Shown: one piece after another, positions 45,546 through 55,725 of the stretch
Position numbering within the stretch: position 1 is the first letter of the stretch
Layout: the number at the start of each line of letters is the position of its first letter
Assembly (NCBI RefSeq): GCF_039955095.1
Contig: NZ_CP154878.1
Coordinates: 1,426,001 to 1,490,000, forward strand
Source of the DNA: Limosilactobacillus sp. WILCCON 0051
GTDB taxonomy: Bacteria > Bacillota > Bacilli > Lactobacillales > Lactobacillaceae
Reading direction: 5' to 3'
DNA: 64,000 bases
Program-made: the position numbers and the translations under genes
The notes under the pieces: generated by a model
What the model saw: the letters and a program-made list of their open reading frames with translations, nothing else
Database searches by the model: none
Told to the model about the DNA's origin: nothing

Positions 45546-48389
45546 CTATTGGCGCTGCGTGGATCGTTCATGGTTTTTTAAGAATTTTTTTGTCTCTTCA
45601 ATCACATTAGCAGTTGCCGTTGTTGCTACCGGCATCATTTCCGGCAAGGCGTTCAGGATCGTTTTCCCGTAGCGCCGATCACTCAGCCGCGGATCCAAGA
45701 CAACGGCCACGCCATAATCATCCGGTGTTCTTAAAAGCCGCCCGATCCCTTGCCGCATCCGCATCGTCGCTTTAGGCAGCTCTAAATGATAAAACGGGTT
45801 GATGCCCTTTGATTTAAGCAGGCTGCTTTGCGCACGGTTGAGAATCTCTTGCGGCGAGTCAAACGGCAGCCGCGTAATGATCAAAAGCTGCAGCTGGCTG
45901 TTGGGCAGATCGATTCCCTCCCAAAAGCTGGCCGCGCCCAGTAAAACCGAATTTTCGCCCGTTGCAAACTGTTTCAGCAGCTTTTCGCGATTGCCCGTGA
46001 TTCCCTGAGCCAAAATATCTCGCTGATTAAACAGATTGGTACTGCGCAGCTGACTGTAGACCTGTTCAACCGTCACGAGTGAATTGAACAGCACCATTGT
46101 CTGACACTGGGTCTCATTGGCCAGCCGGTAGATGGTCTGGCTGAGATAGCGGATGTAGTCGCCATTATCGGCATCGGCTGGCATCGGTGCGTCCTTGGCA
46201 ATCAAAAGCCGGCTGTTTTGCTGGTAGTTGAACGGCGACTTAAAATGCTTGACCTTGACGTTATCTCGATTCAGATCCAGCTGCTGGTACAGATAGTTGG
46301 AGCGCTTGGAGGTAAACAGCGTTGCCCCGACAAACAGTGCCGGCTGAAAGAATGGATAGACATGTTCGCTGAGGTAATGACTGGCGTTTAAGAGTCCCCC
46401 GCTTAATTTCATCGTGCTGCGCTCATGCGACTGCTGAACCGTCAGCCAGAAAACCGCGGCCTCATCATGCTGATCCAGGGCGGACACGAACTCGTGAAGT
46501 ACCTCGTCAGCCCCGTTCAATGCTGCCAATTGGGTCGCAAACTGGCTCATCAGGTAGCGATCACTGGCCAGCCAGCTGTCACTGCGCGAGGCAAACAGAT
46601 GATCAAGCGCGGTAAAATGCAGCTGGACGCTGGCTAACGACTGTTCAAGACTCATCATCACCGGTCCTGACGCATCCAGGAGTGCATAAAGTCGCTCATT
46701 ATCAACGACCTGTTCGATGATCTGATCGTCCTCGCCCGCTGCGTTCAGCATAAAACTGCGGTAAAGCGCGCCTTGAAAATCTAAGAATGCCTGATCCAGC
46801 TGCTGCAGATCACCTTGCAGCAGCTCAACGTTGTAGATTCCCAGCGGCAAGTGCGCGAAAACATCAATCAGATTGCGCTCGCTGCCTTCCTTAACCAGCC
46901 CTTCTAAAACGTGAGCTGCCGTCGTCAAGCGTTGAAAGTCGACGGTCTGCCGCGCTTTTTTCAGGATACTGTCGCTTAGGTGCTGCGCCTCGTCAACCAC
47001 CAGATACGGCCGCAGCGCGTCGTGGCCAAACTCAGCCGCGTGGGCAGCCAGATAGGCATGATTGGTAATCACGACCGTAGCATGCTGAAGCTGACGGTTG
47101 CGCCGCATCAAAAAATCATCTTTGATAAACGGGTTGTCGCGACTCAGCGTTCTGAGTCCGTGATGACGGATCTCGGTAAAATAAGGCGACTGCTGGGCAT
47201 TCAGATTCAATTCATCCATATCGCCGCTGGTCGTCTGCAAAAGCCATACCAAGATGCGTGCCTTAAGCAGCTGCACGAGCTTAGAATCCTCCACGATGCT
47301 CAATGAGTGCGCAAATTTGGCAAGATCCAGATAATGATCATTGCCCTTTACAACCACGCTGGCAACCTCAAATGGCAGCATCGCGTTAAGCTGCGGCATC
47401 GTTTTTTGCTCAATCTGCTGCAGCTGCAGATTAGTCGCCGTCGAAACCACGATTTGCCGATCTGGATAAGCTTGATAGACCATTGGCAAAAGATAGCCCA
47501 AAGTCTTGCCGACCCCGGTTCCTGCCTCAATGATCATTGGTTTTTCAGCATCATGAGCATAGTGATTATAGATGCTGTTCATCATCTTAGACTGTGTGGC
47601 GCGGAACTCCAGTTGATCGCCAAACAGTTTCTCCTTGGCCTTTTTGGTAGCTGGGTAGGCATTCTTATCATGAGCCATTGGGGTTGCCAAGGGACGCGAC
47701 TTATGCAGTACAAGACCGTTGCTGACGTAGAGATCAGCGCTTAGATTCTGAGGATGATGGCGGCGTTTTTCCAGCTCCTGGCTGAACACGTCTGCCGTCT
47801 GTTTTGGCAGCTGCAGCTTCATCTTAACCAGACTTGCCAAGGTCAGCGTGGGCAGCTGATGAACCTTTTTTAAAAGATCAATCAGCAGCACGGCCGTTGC
47901 CTCAGCATCACTGGCGGCACTGTGCGGCTGATCATGCTCGATTGCCAGATAAGAGCTCAGATCGCGCAATCGAAAGCTCTTAGCCGTGGGCAGCAGAATC
48001 TGGGCCAGCGTCACCGTATCAATCGCTGGAATTGCTAAGGATTGATGCCCCGCCCGCTCCAACTCTGCATTCAAAAACGGAAAATCAAAATTAACGTTAT
48101 GCGCAACAAAAATCGTATCGCTAAGCAGGCTTTCCAGCGTATCCGCTACGTCATCAAACCAAGGCGCGTCATGAACGTCTGAGTTGGTGATTCCCGTCAG
48201 CTGCTCGATACTGTGAGGAATCTTAGTGCGCGGATTGATTTTGGTTTCAAACTGATTGATAATCTGGTCTGCCTGAACCAAAACGCAGCCAATCTGAATG
48301 ATCCGATCGCCATGCTTAACGCTGGTACCGGTAGTTTCCAAGTCAACGATCGCATAAATCGGCTCGCGCTTTTTTGACTGTTTTTTCAC
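45546..48389 (-). CDS. dinG: DinG family helicase with DEDDh exonuclease domain
   Basis: 947 residues. The N-terminal DnaQ-like 3'-5' exonuclease (about 10-175) shows YAIVDLETTGTS, FVAHNVNFDFPFL and HSAASDAEATA. The helicase has Walker A EAGTGVGKTLGYLLP near 285, the DEAH box VVDEAQHL near 465 and motif VI RMRQGIGRLLR near 895. The iron-sulfur cysteines of E. coli DinG are not seen; family members with the nuclease domain lack them. GTG start (48387-48389) after GGTGAAG. Divergent from the mevalonate operon. Confidence 0.94.
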   Translation of the reverse strand: MKKQSKKREPIYAIVDLETTGTSVKHGDRIIQIGCVLVQADQIINQFETKINPRTKIPHSIEQLTGITNSDVHDAPWFDDVADTLESLLSDTIFVAHNVNFDFPFLNAELERAGHQSLAIPAIDTVTLAQILLPTAKSFRLRDLSSYLAIEHDQPHSAASDAEATAVLLIDLLKKVHQLPTLTLASLVKMKLQLPKQTADVFSQELEKRRHHPQNLSADLYVSNGLVLHKSRPLATPMAHDKNAYPATKKAKEKLFGDQLEFRATQSKMMNSIYNHYAHDAEKPMIIEAGTGVGKTLGYLLPMVYQAYPDRQIVVSTATNLQLQQIEQKTMPQLNAMLPFEVASVVVKGNDHYLDLAKFAHSLSIVEDSKLVQLLKARILVWLLQTTSGDMDELNLNAQQSPYFTEIRHHGLRTLSRDNPFIKDDFLMRRNRQLQHATVVITNHAYLAAHAAEFGHDALRPYLVVDEAQHLSDSILKKARQTVDFQRLTTAAHVLEGLVKEGSERNLIDVFAHLPLGIYNVELLQGDLQQLDQAFLDFQGALYRSFMLNAAGEDDQIIEQVVDNERLYALLDASGPVMMSLEQSLASVQLHFTALDHLFASRSDSWLASDRYLMSQFATQLAALNGADEVLHEFVSALDQHDEAAVFWLTVQQSHERSTMKLSGGLLNASHYLSEHVYPFFQPALFVGATLFTSKRSNYLYQQLDLNRDNVKVKHFKSPFNYQQNSRLLIAKDAPMPADADNGDYIRYLSQTIYRLANETQCQTMVLFNSLVTVEQVYSQLRSTNLFNQRDILAQGITGNREKLLKQFATGENSVLLGAASFWEGIDLPNSQLQLLIITRLPFDSPQEILNRAQSSLLKSKGINPFYHLELPKATMRMRQGIGRLLRTPDDYGVAVVLDPRLSDRRYGKTILNALPEMMPVATTATANVIEETKKFLKNHERSTQRQ

Positions 48390-48571
48390 TTGTCTTCACC
48401 GTACTTCGTTATATTTCTCACCACCATGATACTATTCATTTGTCATCTTGACCATTGTTGCATCTGGATGTTTGGCAGCAAAAAGCGCCAAAAAATATAA
48501 AAATCTTTCAGACATCCCCAGATTAGGTTAAGATAATTAGAGAAACATTTTTGAAGAAAGTAGGTTTCAGA

Positions 48572-49519
48572 TTGAAACAACAAGGTATTGGGCAAAGTCA
48601 CGCCAAGATTATTCTGATTGGCGAGCACAGCGTTGTCTATGGTCAGCCGGCAATTGCCCTGCCGCTGCCAAACGTCAAGCTTAAGGCAACGCTCACGGCT
48701 GACACGACATCTGCCAGTCACGTTGTCAAATGCAGCTGGGCCCAAGGAAATTTAACCAGTCTGCCCGAATCCATGGCAGGCATTCAAAAACTCATCAACA
48801 CCCTGATGGAACGTTTCAACGGTCAAGATGACGGTTGGACACTGGAAATCGACAGCATGCTGCCATCCGAGCGCGGCATGGGATCTTCAGCCGCCACTGC
48901 AATTGCCGTTGTACGGGCCTTTTTTGATTTATACGAAACGCCATTGGACCGTGCAACGCTATTGAAACTGGCCGATGTTGAAGAACAGATCACGCATCGC
49001 AGTCCCAGCGGCTTGGATGCGGCCACGACCAGCTCTGATCAGCCGATTTACTTCATCAAGGGACAGCCTGGTCAGCCAATCGAACTCAACCTGCACGCCA
49101 CAATGGTGATTGCCGACACTGGCGTCAAAGGGGCCACTAAAGAAGCCATCATGGCCGTCAGAGAGCTGCTGGCCACTGATCCGCAGACTACCCAGCAGCG
49201 TTTGGCGCATCTGGGTAAGCTGACTGAGCGCGCACGTACGATTTTAAGCCGCGATGATCCAGATGAGCTGGGGCGCGTCTTAAATCTGGCTCAAGACGAA
49301 CTGACTGAGCTTAACGTCAGCGATGCGGCACTTGACCGCTTGATCCAAGTCGCGCGGCAAAATGGAGCTTTAGGTGCCAAACTGACTGGCGGTGGACGCG
49401 GCGGCTGCATGTTTGCGCTTGCCAAAACTGCCCTGGGTGCTCGCAAGCTGGCCGAAATTTTAAAACAGCATGGTGCGGTTGAAACCTGGATTCAGCCATT
49501 GGCAAAGGGGGATGAATAA
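48572..49519 (+). CDS. mvk: Mevalonate kinase
   Basis: 315 residues, GHMP kinase. GQSHAKIILIGEHSVVYGQP is motif 1, PSERGMGSSAATAIAVVRAF near 100 the phosphate loop, and KLTGGGRGGCMFAL near 275 motif 3. It phosphorylates mevalonate with ATP, the first of the ATP-dependent steps in this operon. The frame opens at TTG 48551, but AAAGTAGG shortly before TTG 48572 gives the family's MKQQGIGQSHAK start. Its stop overlaps the mvaD start (TAATG). Confidence 0.94.
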   Translation: MKQQGIGQSHAKIILIGEHSVVYGQPAIALPLPNVKLKATLTADTTSASHVVKCSWAQGNLTSLPESMAGIQKLINTLMERFNGQDDGWTLEIDSMLPSERGMGSSAATAIAVVRAFFDLYETPLDRATLLKLADVEEQITHRSPSGLDAATTSSDQPIYFIKGQPGQPIELNLHATMVIADTGVKGATKEAIMAVRELLATDPQTTQQRLAHLGKLTERARTILSRDDPDELGRVLNLAQDELTELNVSDAALDRLIQVARQNGALGAKLTGGGRGGCMFALAKTALGARKLAEILKQHGAVETWIQPLAKGDE

Positions 49520-50499
49520 TGACAAGTGCAGTCGCGCGTGCGCATACCAACATCGCATTGGTCAAATACTGGGGGAAACGCGACAGTGAGCTGATGCTGC
49601 CGCAAACTGACAGTCTTTCCTTAACGCTGAATGAGTTCTACGCCGACACCAAGGTTGAATTTTCCGCCCAGCTGACCGCTGATGAGCTGATTATTGATGG
49701 TCAATCAGTGAGCGGCAAGGGCTTTAAAAAAGTTCAAAAAGTCTTGTCGATCGTGCGCCAGATGAGTCAGACCGATCAGTTTGCCCGAGTTGAATCAGTC
49801 AATCATGTTCCCATGGCAGCCGGTCTGGCCAGCTCGGCCTCAGCTTTTGCTGCTTTGGCAATGGCCGCCAGCACGGCTGCAGGAATGAAGCTGTCGCGCC
49901 GTGATCTTTCAAGACTGGCGCGCCGCGGATCGGGTTCGGCCACGCGCTCAATCTATGGCGGCCTGGTTGAGTGGCATCGCGGTGTTGATGACCTTACCTC
50001 ATACGCGGAGCCAATTATGGAAACGGTGGATTTTCCGCTTGAAATGATGGCCATCCTGTTGAATACCGAGCAAAAAAAGGTTTCCAGCACGCTTGGCATG
50101 CAGCACGTCGTTGAGACCTCGCCTTACTACCCAGCCTGGCGCGAGGTCGTTCAAGCCGACATGCAGAAAATCAAGCTGGCCATTGAAAAACGCGATATCA
50201 ATGAAATTGGCCACATCGCTCAGACAAATGCCCTGCGTATGCATGCCCTGAATCTGGCTGCCGATCCTGGCTTTACATACTTTAATGCCGCCACGCTCCA
50301 AGCCATGCACGCGATTGATAACTTGCGCGCCAGTGGTACAAACTGTTATTATACGATGGATGCGGGTCCGAACGTAAAAGTGATTTACGATCGGGCTGAC
50401 CGTAGTAAAATTCAAGCTGCCCTGACCCCACTGTTCGGCGCCGACAATCTGGTCGTGTCCCAGCCCGGACCAGGAACAGTCTTATTGGATCAAAAATAA
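49519..50499 (+). CDS. mvaD: Diphosphomevalonate decarboxylase
   Basis: 326 residues. ARAHTNIALVKYWGKRDSEL at the N-terminus and the loop VNHVPMAAGLASSASAFAAL near 95 are diagnostic; the catalytic Asp is in YTMDAGPNVKVI near 280. It converts mevalonate diphosphate to isopentenyl diphosphate. The start shares one base with the mvk stop, so the two are translationally coupled. Confidence 0.96.
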   Translation: MTSAVARAHTNIALVKYWGKRDSELMLPQTDSLSLTLNEFYADTKVEFSAQLTADELIIDGQSVSGKGFKKVQKVLSIVRQMSQTDQFARVESVNHVPMAAGLASSASAFAALAMAASTAAGMKLSRRDLSRLARRGSGSATRSIYGGLVEWHRGVDDLTSYAEPIMETVDFPLEMMAILLNTEQKKVSSTLGMQHVVETSPYYPAWREVVQADMQKIKLAIEKRDINEIGHIAQTNALRMHALNLAADPGFTYFNAATLQAMHAIDNLRASGTNCYYTMDAGPNVKVIYDRADRSKIQAALTPLFGADNLVVSQPGPGTVLLDQK

Positions 50500-50525
50500 A
50501 CCAATATTGAGAGGAATATGGAAAA

Positions 50526-51629
50526 TTGATTACTGCAAAAGCTCCTGGCAAGCTTTATATTGCCGGTGAATATGCCGTAGTTGAAAATGGCTACCCGGCA
50601 ATTCTGGTTGCGCTAAACCAGTTTGTTACCTGTTCAATCAAAGTCAGTCCTGCCGATACAGGACGCATCATCAGTGAGCAGTACCACGAAAACTCCCTGC
50701 TCTGGCGGCGGCAAGGCGATAAAATGGTCGTTGATCAGCGCGACAACCCGTTCGCCTACATTCTTTCCGCCATCAGCGTGACCGAAGAATATGCCCGTAG
50801 CCTGGATCGCCAGCTGCAGATCTATGACATCTATATTGACAGTCAGCTTGACTCAGCCAATGGCAAAAAATATGGTCTGGGTTCTTCGGCCGCAGTTACC
50901 GTTGCCACGGTCAAGGCACTGTGTCTTTTTTATGATCTGCCGGTTGACAAGGACAAGCTCTTTAAGCTGGCTGCCATCGCCCATTTCGCTGTCCAAGGCA
51001 ATGGTTCATTAGGGGATGTGGCGGCTTCAGTATATGGCGGTTGGATCGCGTACCACTCGTTTGATCGGCAGTGGCTGGCTGAACAGCGCCAATACCTGGA
51101 TCTGCCGACTCTGCTTGACCTGCCATGGCCTGATCTAAAAATCGAATCACTGACGGCCCCAGCCAACCTGCAGCTTTTGATCGGCTGGACCGGCAGCCCG
51201 GCTTCAACTTCACGGCTGGTCGACAAGATCTCTTTATTTAAGGCTCGTCAGCAGGATAAGTATCATCATTTTCTGGAAGAAAGCAAGGCCTGCATTCAGC
51301 GCATGATTGAAGGCTTTCATCAGGCTGATCTGGACGTGATCAAGCGCGAGATTCGCAAAAACCGCGAACTGCTGAAAAATCTGGGTGCCAATTCCGGAGT
51401 TCAGATTGAAACGCCGATTCTGCATGAACTGTGTCGAATTGCCGAAGATTTCGGCGGCGCGGCCAAGACTTCCGGTGCTGGCGGCGGCGACTGCGGCATC
51501 GTGGCGATTGATGGTCACGCTGATCTGGATGGCCTTTTAGCAGCTTGGCAGACTAAGAAAATTGAACAGCTGCCGTTAGCAGTTCATTTTGTCAATTCGA
51601 TTCGCCGCTACAAGCTCAAGATCAAATAA
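50526..51629 (+). CDS. mvaK2: Phosphomevalonate kinase
   Basis: 367 residues, GHMP kinase. ITAKAPGKLYIAGEYAVVE at the start, KKYGLGSSAAVTVATVKALC near 120 and KTSGAGGGDCGIVAID near 320 are the three motifs. It converts phosphomevalonate to the diphosphate for MvaD. The start is TTG (50526) behind GAGAGGAATATGGAA; an ATG at 50518 is out of frame and stops at once. 26 bases after mvaD. Confidence 0.94.
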   Translation: MITAKAPGKLYIAGEYAVVENGYPAILVALNQFVTCSIKVSPADTGRIISEQYHENSLLWRRQGDKMVVDQRDNPFAYILSAISVTEEYARSLDRQLQIYDIYIDSQLDSANGKKYGLGSSAAVTVATVKALCLFYDLPVDKDKLFKLAAIAHFAVQGNGSLGDVAASVYGGWIAYHSFDRQWLAEQRQYLDLPTLLDLPWPDLKIESLTAPANLQLLIGWTGSPASTSRLVDKISLFKARQQDKYHHFLEESKACIQRMIEGFHQADLDVIKREIRKNRELLKNLGANSGVQIETPILHELCRIAEDFGGAAKTSGAGGGDCGIVAIDGHADLDGLLAAWQTKKIEQLPLAVHFVNSIRRYKLKIK

Positions 51630-51634
51630 ATCTG

Positions 51635-51668
51635 TTCGCGCGCCGCTATTTCGTGACGCGCGAATTTT
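51635..51668 (+). terminator. Intra-operon hairpin between mvaK2 and fni
   Basis: Perfect 8-bp GC-rich stem TTCGCGCG / CGCGCGAA with TTTT behind it; a partial terminator or processing site that could lower fni expression. Confidence 0.5.
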
Positions 51669-51692
51669 ATGTAACCTATCCAAGGAGGAATC

Positions 51693-52730
51693 ATGGAATC
51701 GCTGCAAGCTCACCGTAAAAACGAACATGTTTCGCTGGCCGAAAAGCTTTACTCACAATCCCACGCCACGCATCCGTTCGATCAGGTCCGCCTGATTCAC
51801 AACAGCCTGCCGGAAATGGCACTCAGCCAGGCGGATCCATGCGTTAGGCTGGGCGAATTGACCTTCAAATCGCCTTTTTATATTGAAGCGATGACTGGCG
51901 GCAGCATGCAGACGGCCAAAATCAACGCTCGGCTGGCAGCACTTGCTCATCAGCATGGGCTGGCAATGGCAACCGGATCTTTAAGCGTTGCCTTAAAAGA
52001 TCCCCAGGCCCAGGCATCTTTTGCCATCGTTCGCGAAAAGATGCCGACTGAACCAGTTATTGCCAATCTTGGCGCCAGCGTCGATCCCAAACAAGCTCAA
52101 AAGGCAATTGAGATTCTAAAAGCCGATGCCATTGAGATTCATCTCAATGCTGCCCAGGAACTGGTAATGCCAGAAGGAGATCGTGAGTTTTTCTGGCAGG
52201 AGCGCATCAAAAAGCTGGTCAATCAGCTAAGCATCCCCGTCATCGTTAAGGAAGTCGGCTTCGGCATGGATAAAAAAACCATTGCCAGGCTGCAGAAACT
52301 GGGCGTGAGATATATCAACGTCAGCGGCCGTGGCGGTACCAACTTCGCGGCCATCGAAAATCGGCGCAATCATAATTTCGACCTGTCAATGCTCAATGAC
52401 TGGGGACAGACGACGCCAGAATCGCTGTTGGAGGCCCGCGCCGTTAAAAATCCCGATGTCAGCATTATTGCTTCGGGCGGCATTACTTCCCCTCTCGACG
52501 TCATCAAGGCCGGTGCTTTGGGAGCAAGTGCGGTTGGCGTGGCTGGCCATTTTCTGCATACGCTGCTTGATGAGGGCGATGACGCTTTAGATCGCGAGCT
52601 GGACACTTGGCAAGAAGCAATCCTGCGCCTGCTGACGCTTTTGGGCTGTCATGATTTTGCCGAGCTGAAGCAGGCTGAAGTAGTCTTAAGTCCTGAACTG
52701 ATCAGCTATGCAACTCAACGTGGCTTATAA
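51693..52730 (+). CDS. fni: Type 2 isopentenyl-diphosphate delta-isomerase
   Basis: 345 residues, FMN- and NADPH-dependent barrel. FYIEAMTGGSMQTAKINARL near 65, ANLGASVDPKQA, IEIHLNAAQELVMPEGDREF, VIVKEVGFGMDKKT and INVSGRGGTNFAAIENRR all belong to this family, and SGGITSPLDVIKAGALGASAVG binds the flavin phosphate. It interconverts IPP and DMAPP, finishing the operon. AAGGAGGAA precedes ATG 51693. Confidence 0.96.
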   Translation: MESLQAHRKNEHVSLAEKLYSQSHATHPFDQVRLIHNSLPEMALSQADPCVRLGELTFKSPFYIEAMTGGSMQTAKINARLAALAHQHGLAMATGSLSVALKDPQAQASFAIVREKMPTEPVIANLGASVDPKQAQKAIEILKADAIEIHLNAAQELVMPEGDREFFWQERIKKLVNQLSIPVIVKEVGFGMDKKTIARLQKLGVRYINVSGRGGTNFAAIENRRNHNFDLSMLNDWGQTTPESLLEARAVKNPDVSIIASGGITSPLDVIKAGALGASAVGVAGHFLHTLLDEGDDALDRELDTWQEAILRLLTLLGCHDFAELKQAEVVLSPELISYATQRGL

Positions 52731-52809
52731 GCATTATTCAAAATACTATTTTGGATAATTAGAATAACATTTTACATTTAATAAACTATTATACTTGGAT
52801 ATTTTATTG

Positions 52810-52844
52810 AAAACGTTCACTTGCGCGACAGGTGAACGTTTTTT
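52810..52844 (+). terminator. Terminator of the mevalonate operon
   Basis: Perfect 11-bp stem AAAACGTTCAC / GTGAACGTTTT with T6. The left arm with its flank also fits the CcpA cre consensus. Confidence 0.85.
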
Positions 52845-52849
52845 AAGTA

Positions 52850-52878
52850 ATGACAATTCGCCTGGTCAATCTTATACT
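52850..52878 (+). promoter_or_regulatory. Promoter of the OpuC operon
   Basis: ATGACA (52850-52855), 17-base spacer, TATACT (52873-52878), about 65 bases before the ribosome binding site. Confidence 0.6.
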
Positions 52879-52950
52879 AAAGTTAGTGAGGGATTTCTAA
52901 TTTTTTGCACTGGGAAATTTTAATTTTTGACTGTAAGGAGGAGGATGCAT

Positions 52951-54147
52951 ATGGCTGCTAAACCACCAATGGTCGAATTTAAGAACGTCTCCAAGATTTA
53001 TCCGGGAGGCAAGGTAGCTGTTGAAAATATCAATCTGCGCATTGAGCGTGGAGAATTCGTTTGTTTTATCGGGACCTCTGGCGGTGGTAAGACAACGACC
53101 CTGCGAATGATCAACGGTATGCTGATTCCAACTGGCGGTGAGATTACTGTCGATGGTAAAAACATCCATGATATTGACCCAATCGAATTACGCCGCAGTA
53201 TTGGCTATGTGATTCAAAACATTGGGCTGATGCCGCATATGACGATTCGCGACAACATCACGCTGGTTCCCAAGCTCTTGAAATGGCCCAAAGAAAAACG
53301 CGATGCCCGTGCCAAAGAGCTGATCAAAATGGTTGAACTGCCCGAAGAATTTCTGGATCGCTACCCTTCTGAGCTTTCCGGCGGTCAGCAGCAGCGGATC
53401 GGGGTTATTCGGGCATTGGCCGCCGATCAGCAGATCATCTTGATGGACGAGCCGTTTGGTGCTCTGGACCCGTTGACGCGTGAAGCACTGCAGCGGCTGG
53501 TCAAGCGATTGCAGCAGCAGATGGGCCGGACCATCATCATGGTTACCCACGACATGGATGAGGCAATTCGGCTGGCCGATCGAGTCGTAATTATGGATCA
53601 GGGCCATATCGTTCAGAACGCCTCGCCTGATGATGTACTGACCCACCCTGCCAATGAGTTCGTTGCCAATCTGATTGGTCCAGAACGTCTCCGCCAGGCT
53701 AAGGTCAACCACTTGACGGCAGCTGAGATCATGCGGCCAAACCCAATCAAGATTCACGCTCAGCAAAATCTCGGCGATGCCTTGAACCAAATGCACCAAT
53801 ACCATGTCGACAGTCTGATGGTCGTCGATGATGAAGATCATCTGACCGGAATTCTTGACTTAAAGACGCTGCGCAACCAGCAGCAGCCGCAGTTGATCAT
53901 TGACGACATGAAACATGCGGTACCGGTTAAGATCAAGGAAGACGAACGCCTGCAGATGATTACGGAACCGCTTTTGGAACGGAATTGGGAGTACGTTCCC
54001 GTAGTCGATGAACAAAATCACTTAAAAGGCATCATTACCCGATCAGCACTGGTTGACGTAATCTATGATGCCGTTTGGGGAACCACTGAAAATCCCCATC
54101 CAGCCAAAGACCAAGCCAAGGATCTAAAAGAGGCAGGTGAGCAATAA
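52951..54147 (+). CDS. opuCA: Osmolyte ABC transporter ATP-binding protein OpuCA-like
   Basis: 398 residues. The ATPase domain has Walker [13 protein letters not shown], the signature LSGGQQQR, Walker [13 protein letters not shown] and the switch His in VTHDMDEA. The C-terminal 130 residues form two CBS domains ([35 protein letters not shown]) that in this family sense ionic strength or cyclic nucleotides. It drives glycine betaine, carnitine or choline uptake. AAGGAGGAGG precedes ATG 52951; an in-frame TTG upstream is discounted. First of four overlapping genes. Confidence 0.95.
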   Translation: MAAKPPMVEFKNVSKIYPGGKVAVENINLRIERGEFVCFIGTSGGGKTTTLRMINGMLIPTGGEITVDGKNIHDIDPIELRRSIGYVIQNIGLMPHMTIRDNITLVPKLLKWPKEKRDARAKELIKMVELPEEFLDRYPSELSGGQQQRIGVIRALAADQQIILMDEPFGALDPLTREALQRLVKRLQQQMGRTIIMVTHDMDEAIRLADRVVIMDQGHIVQNASPDDVLTHPANEFVANLIGPERLRQAKVNHLTAAEIMRPNPIKIHAQQNLGDALNQMHQYHVDSLMVVDDEDHLTGILDLKTLRNQQQPQLIIDDMKHAVPVKIKEDERLQMITEPLLERNWEYVPVVDEQNHLKGIITRSALVDVIYDAVWGTTENPHPAKDQAKDLKEAGEQ

Positions 54148-54797
54148 TGATGACATTCTTGCAAGCACATGGGACCGAACTGATCGTCAAAACATGGGAG
54201 CAGATCTATATTTCTGCTGTTTCGCTTGCTTTGGGAATCATTGTTGCGGTACCTCTTGGAATTGTTTTAACGCGTTGTAAAAAAATTGCCAAGTTCGTAA
54301 TTGGGCTGGCCAGCATGCTGCAGACCATCCCTTCATTGGCACTGCTGGCCTTGATGATCCCAATCTTAGGAATTGGCAAGACGCCGGCAATCGTAGCACT
54401 GTTTATCTATTCCCTGCTGCCGATTCTGCGCAATACTTATGCCGGCATGGAAGACGTTGATCCAACCTTGATTGACAGTGCCAAGGGAATGGGCATGACC
54501 AATTGGGAATCAATCAAGATGGTGGAACTGCCATTAGCCCTGCCCGTAATCATGGCCGGAATTCGTCTGGCGGCCGTCTATGTTATTGCCTGGTCAACCT
54601 TGGCTTCCTATATCGGGGCTGGCGGCTTGGGTGATTTCATCTTCAATGGTTTGGACCTTTATGAACCGGACTTGATCATCGGCGGTACGATCCCAGTTAC
54701 CATCCTGGCTTTGGTTGCTGACTGGCTGCTGGGCATTGTGGAACGCAAACTCACACCTACTACGAGTCGGGGAGGTGCGGCTAATGATCAGGCATAG
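54147..54797 (+). CDS. opuCB: Osmolyte ABC transporter permease OpuCB-like
   Basis: 216 residues, about six helices. The EAA loop lies in [30 protein letters not shown] segment near 110 (EAA-type contact to OpuCA), and [20 protein letters not shown] and [15 protein letters not shown] are family blocks. Its ATG shares one base with the opuCA stop. Confidence 0.94.
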   Translation: MMTFLQAHGTELIVKTWEQIYISAVSLALGIIVAVPLGIVLTRCKKIAKFVIGLASMLQTIPSLALLALMIPILGIGKTPAIVALFIYSLLPILRNTYAGMEDVDPTLIDSAKGMGMTNWESIKMVELPLALPVIMAGIRLAAVYVIAWSTLASYIGAGGLGDFIFNGLDLYEPDLIIGGTIPVTILALVADWLLGIVERKLTPTTSRGGAANDQA

Positions 54798-55725
54798 AAA
54801 TTTAAAGATCGGGGCACTGCTTTTTAGCATTTTTGTCCTCGTTTTAGGCGTCAGCGGCTGCAGCTCTTCTACTGAGACCACCTATCATCAGCCTAAGACG
54901 CTGCGGATTGCTACCCAAAGCTCAACTGAATCTCAGATCATGGGCTACATGCTTAAGGATCTGATCGAACACGACACTAACTATAAGGTCAAGATGGTCA
55001 GCAACCTGGGGAGCTCGTCGGTTTCACACAAGGCGCTGCAAAACAATGATGCTGATATTATGGCGACCAGCTATACGGGGACTGATTTGACTGGGACTTT
55101 GGGAATGCCAGCTCAAAAAGATCCTAAAAAAGCTACGAAAACCGTCGATCGTCTTTTAAAGCAGCGTTACGATGAGATTCGCTATCCTTCGTACGGTTTT
55201 GCCGACACCTATGCCTTCATGGTGACCCAGGCCAATGCCAAAAAGTACAATCTAACCACGGTCGGTGACTTGAAGCCGGTTGCCAGTCAATTAACGGCTG
55301 GGGTCGACAGTTCCTGGATGAACCGTAAAGGCGATGGCTACAACGACTTTGCCAAGGTATATGGATTTAAGTTCAAGCGCGTCTACCCAATGCAGATCGG
55401 ATTGGTCTATGATGCGGCCGAACAAGGCAAAATGCAGGTTATTTTAGGCTACTCAACTGACGGACGAATCCGCAGCTATAACCTGAAGATCTTAAAGGAC
55501 AATCTGCACTTCTTCCCACCATATAACTGTTCGCTAGTCGTCAGAGGCGCCATCATTCGTCATGATCCGCATCTTAAAAAAGTTCTGCACCGCTTGGACG
55601 GCAAGATCAATCTTGCAACCATGCAGGAGCTTAACTACCAAGCCGATGACGAATTATTGGAGCCCGCTACGGTTGCGCACCGCTTCTTAGTCAAGCACCA
55701 CTACTTTGAAGGAGGCGACAACTAA
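54784..55725 (+). CDS. opuCC: Osmolyte-binding lipoprotein OpuCC-like
   Basis: 313 residues. A lipoprotein signal peptide ends LGVSGC with the lipidated Cys near residue 27. The binding domain shows [40 protein letters not shown] and [12 protein letters not shown], typical of betaine/carnitine receptors. An upstream in-frame extension runs into opuCB, but GGGGAGGTG before ATG 54784 gives the signal peptide. It overlaps opuCB by 14 bases. Confidence 0.94.
   Translation: MIRHRNLKIGALLFSIFVLVLGVSGCSSSTETTYHQPKTLRIATQSSTESQIMGYMLKDLIEHDTNYKVKMVSNLGSSSVSHKALQNNDADIMATSYTGTDLTGTLGMPAQKDPKKATKTVDRLLKQRYDEIRYPSYGFADTYAFMVTQANAKKYNLTTVGDLKPVASQLTAGVDSSWMNRKGDGYNDFAKVYGFKFKRVYPMQIGLVYDAAEQGKMQVILGYSTDGRIRSYNLKILKDNLHFFPPYNCSLVVRGAIIRHDPHLKKVLHRLDGKINLATMQELNYQADDELLEPATVAHRFLVKHHYFEGGDN

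Noticed and set aside
48400..48571. Promoter for the mevalonate operon (TAAGAT at 48529 with a weak TTTCAG)
   Set aside because: The -35 matches only three positions; not strong enough to list as a feature.
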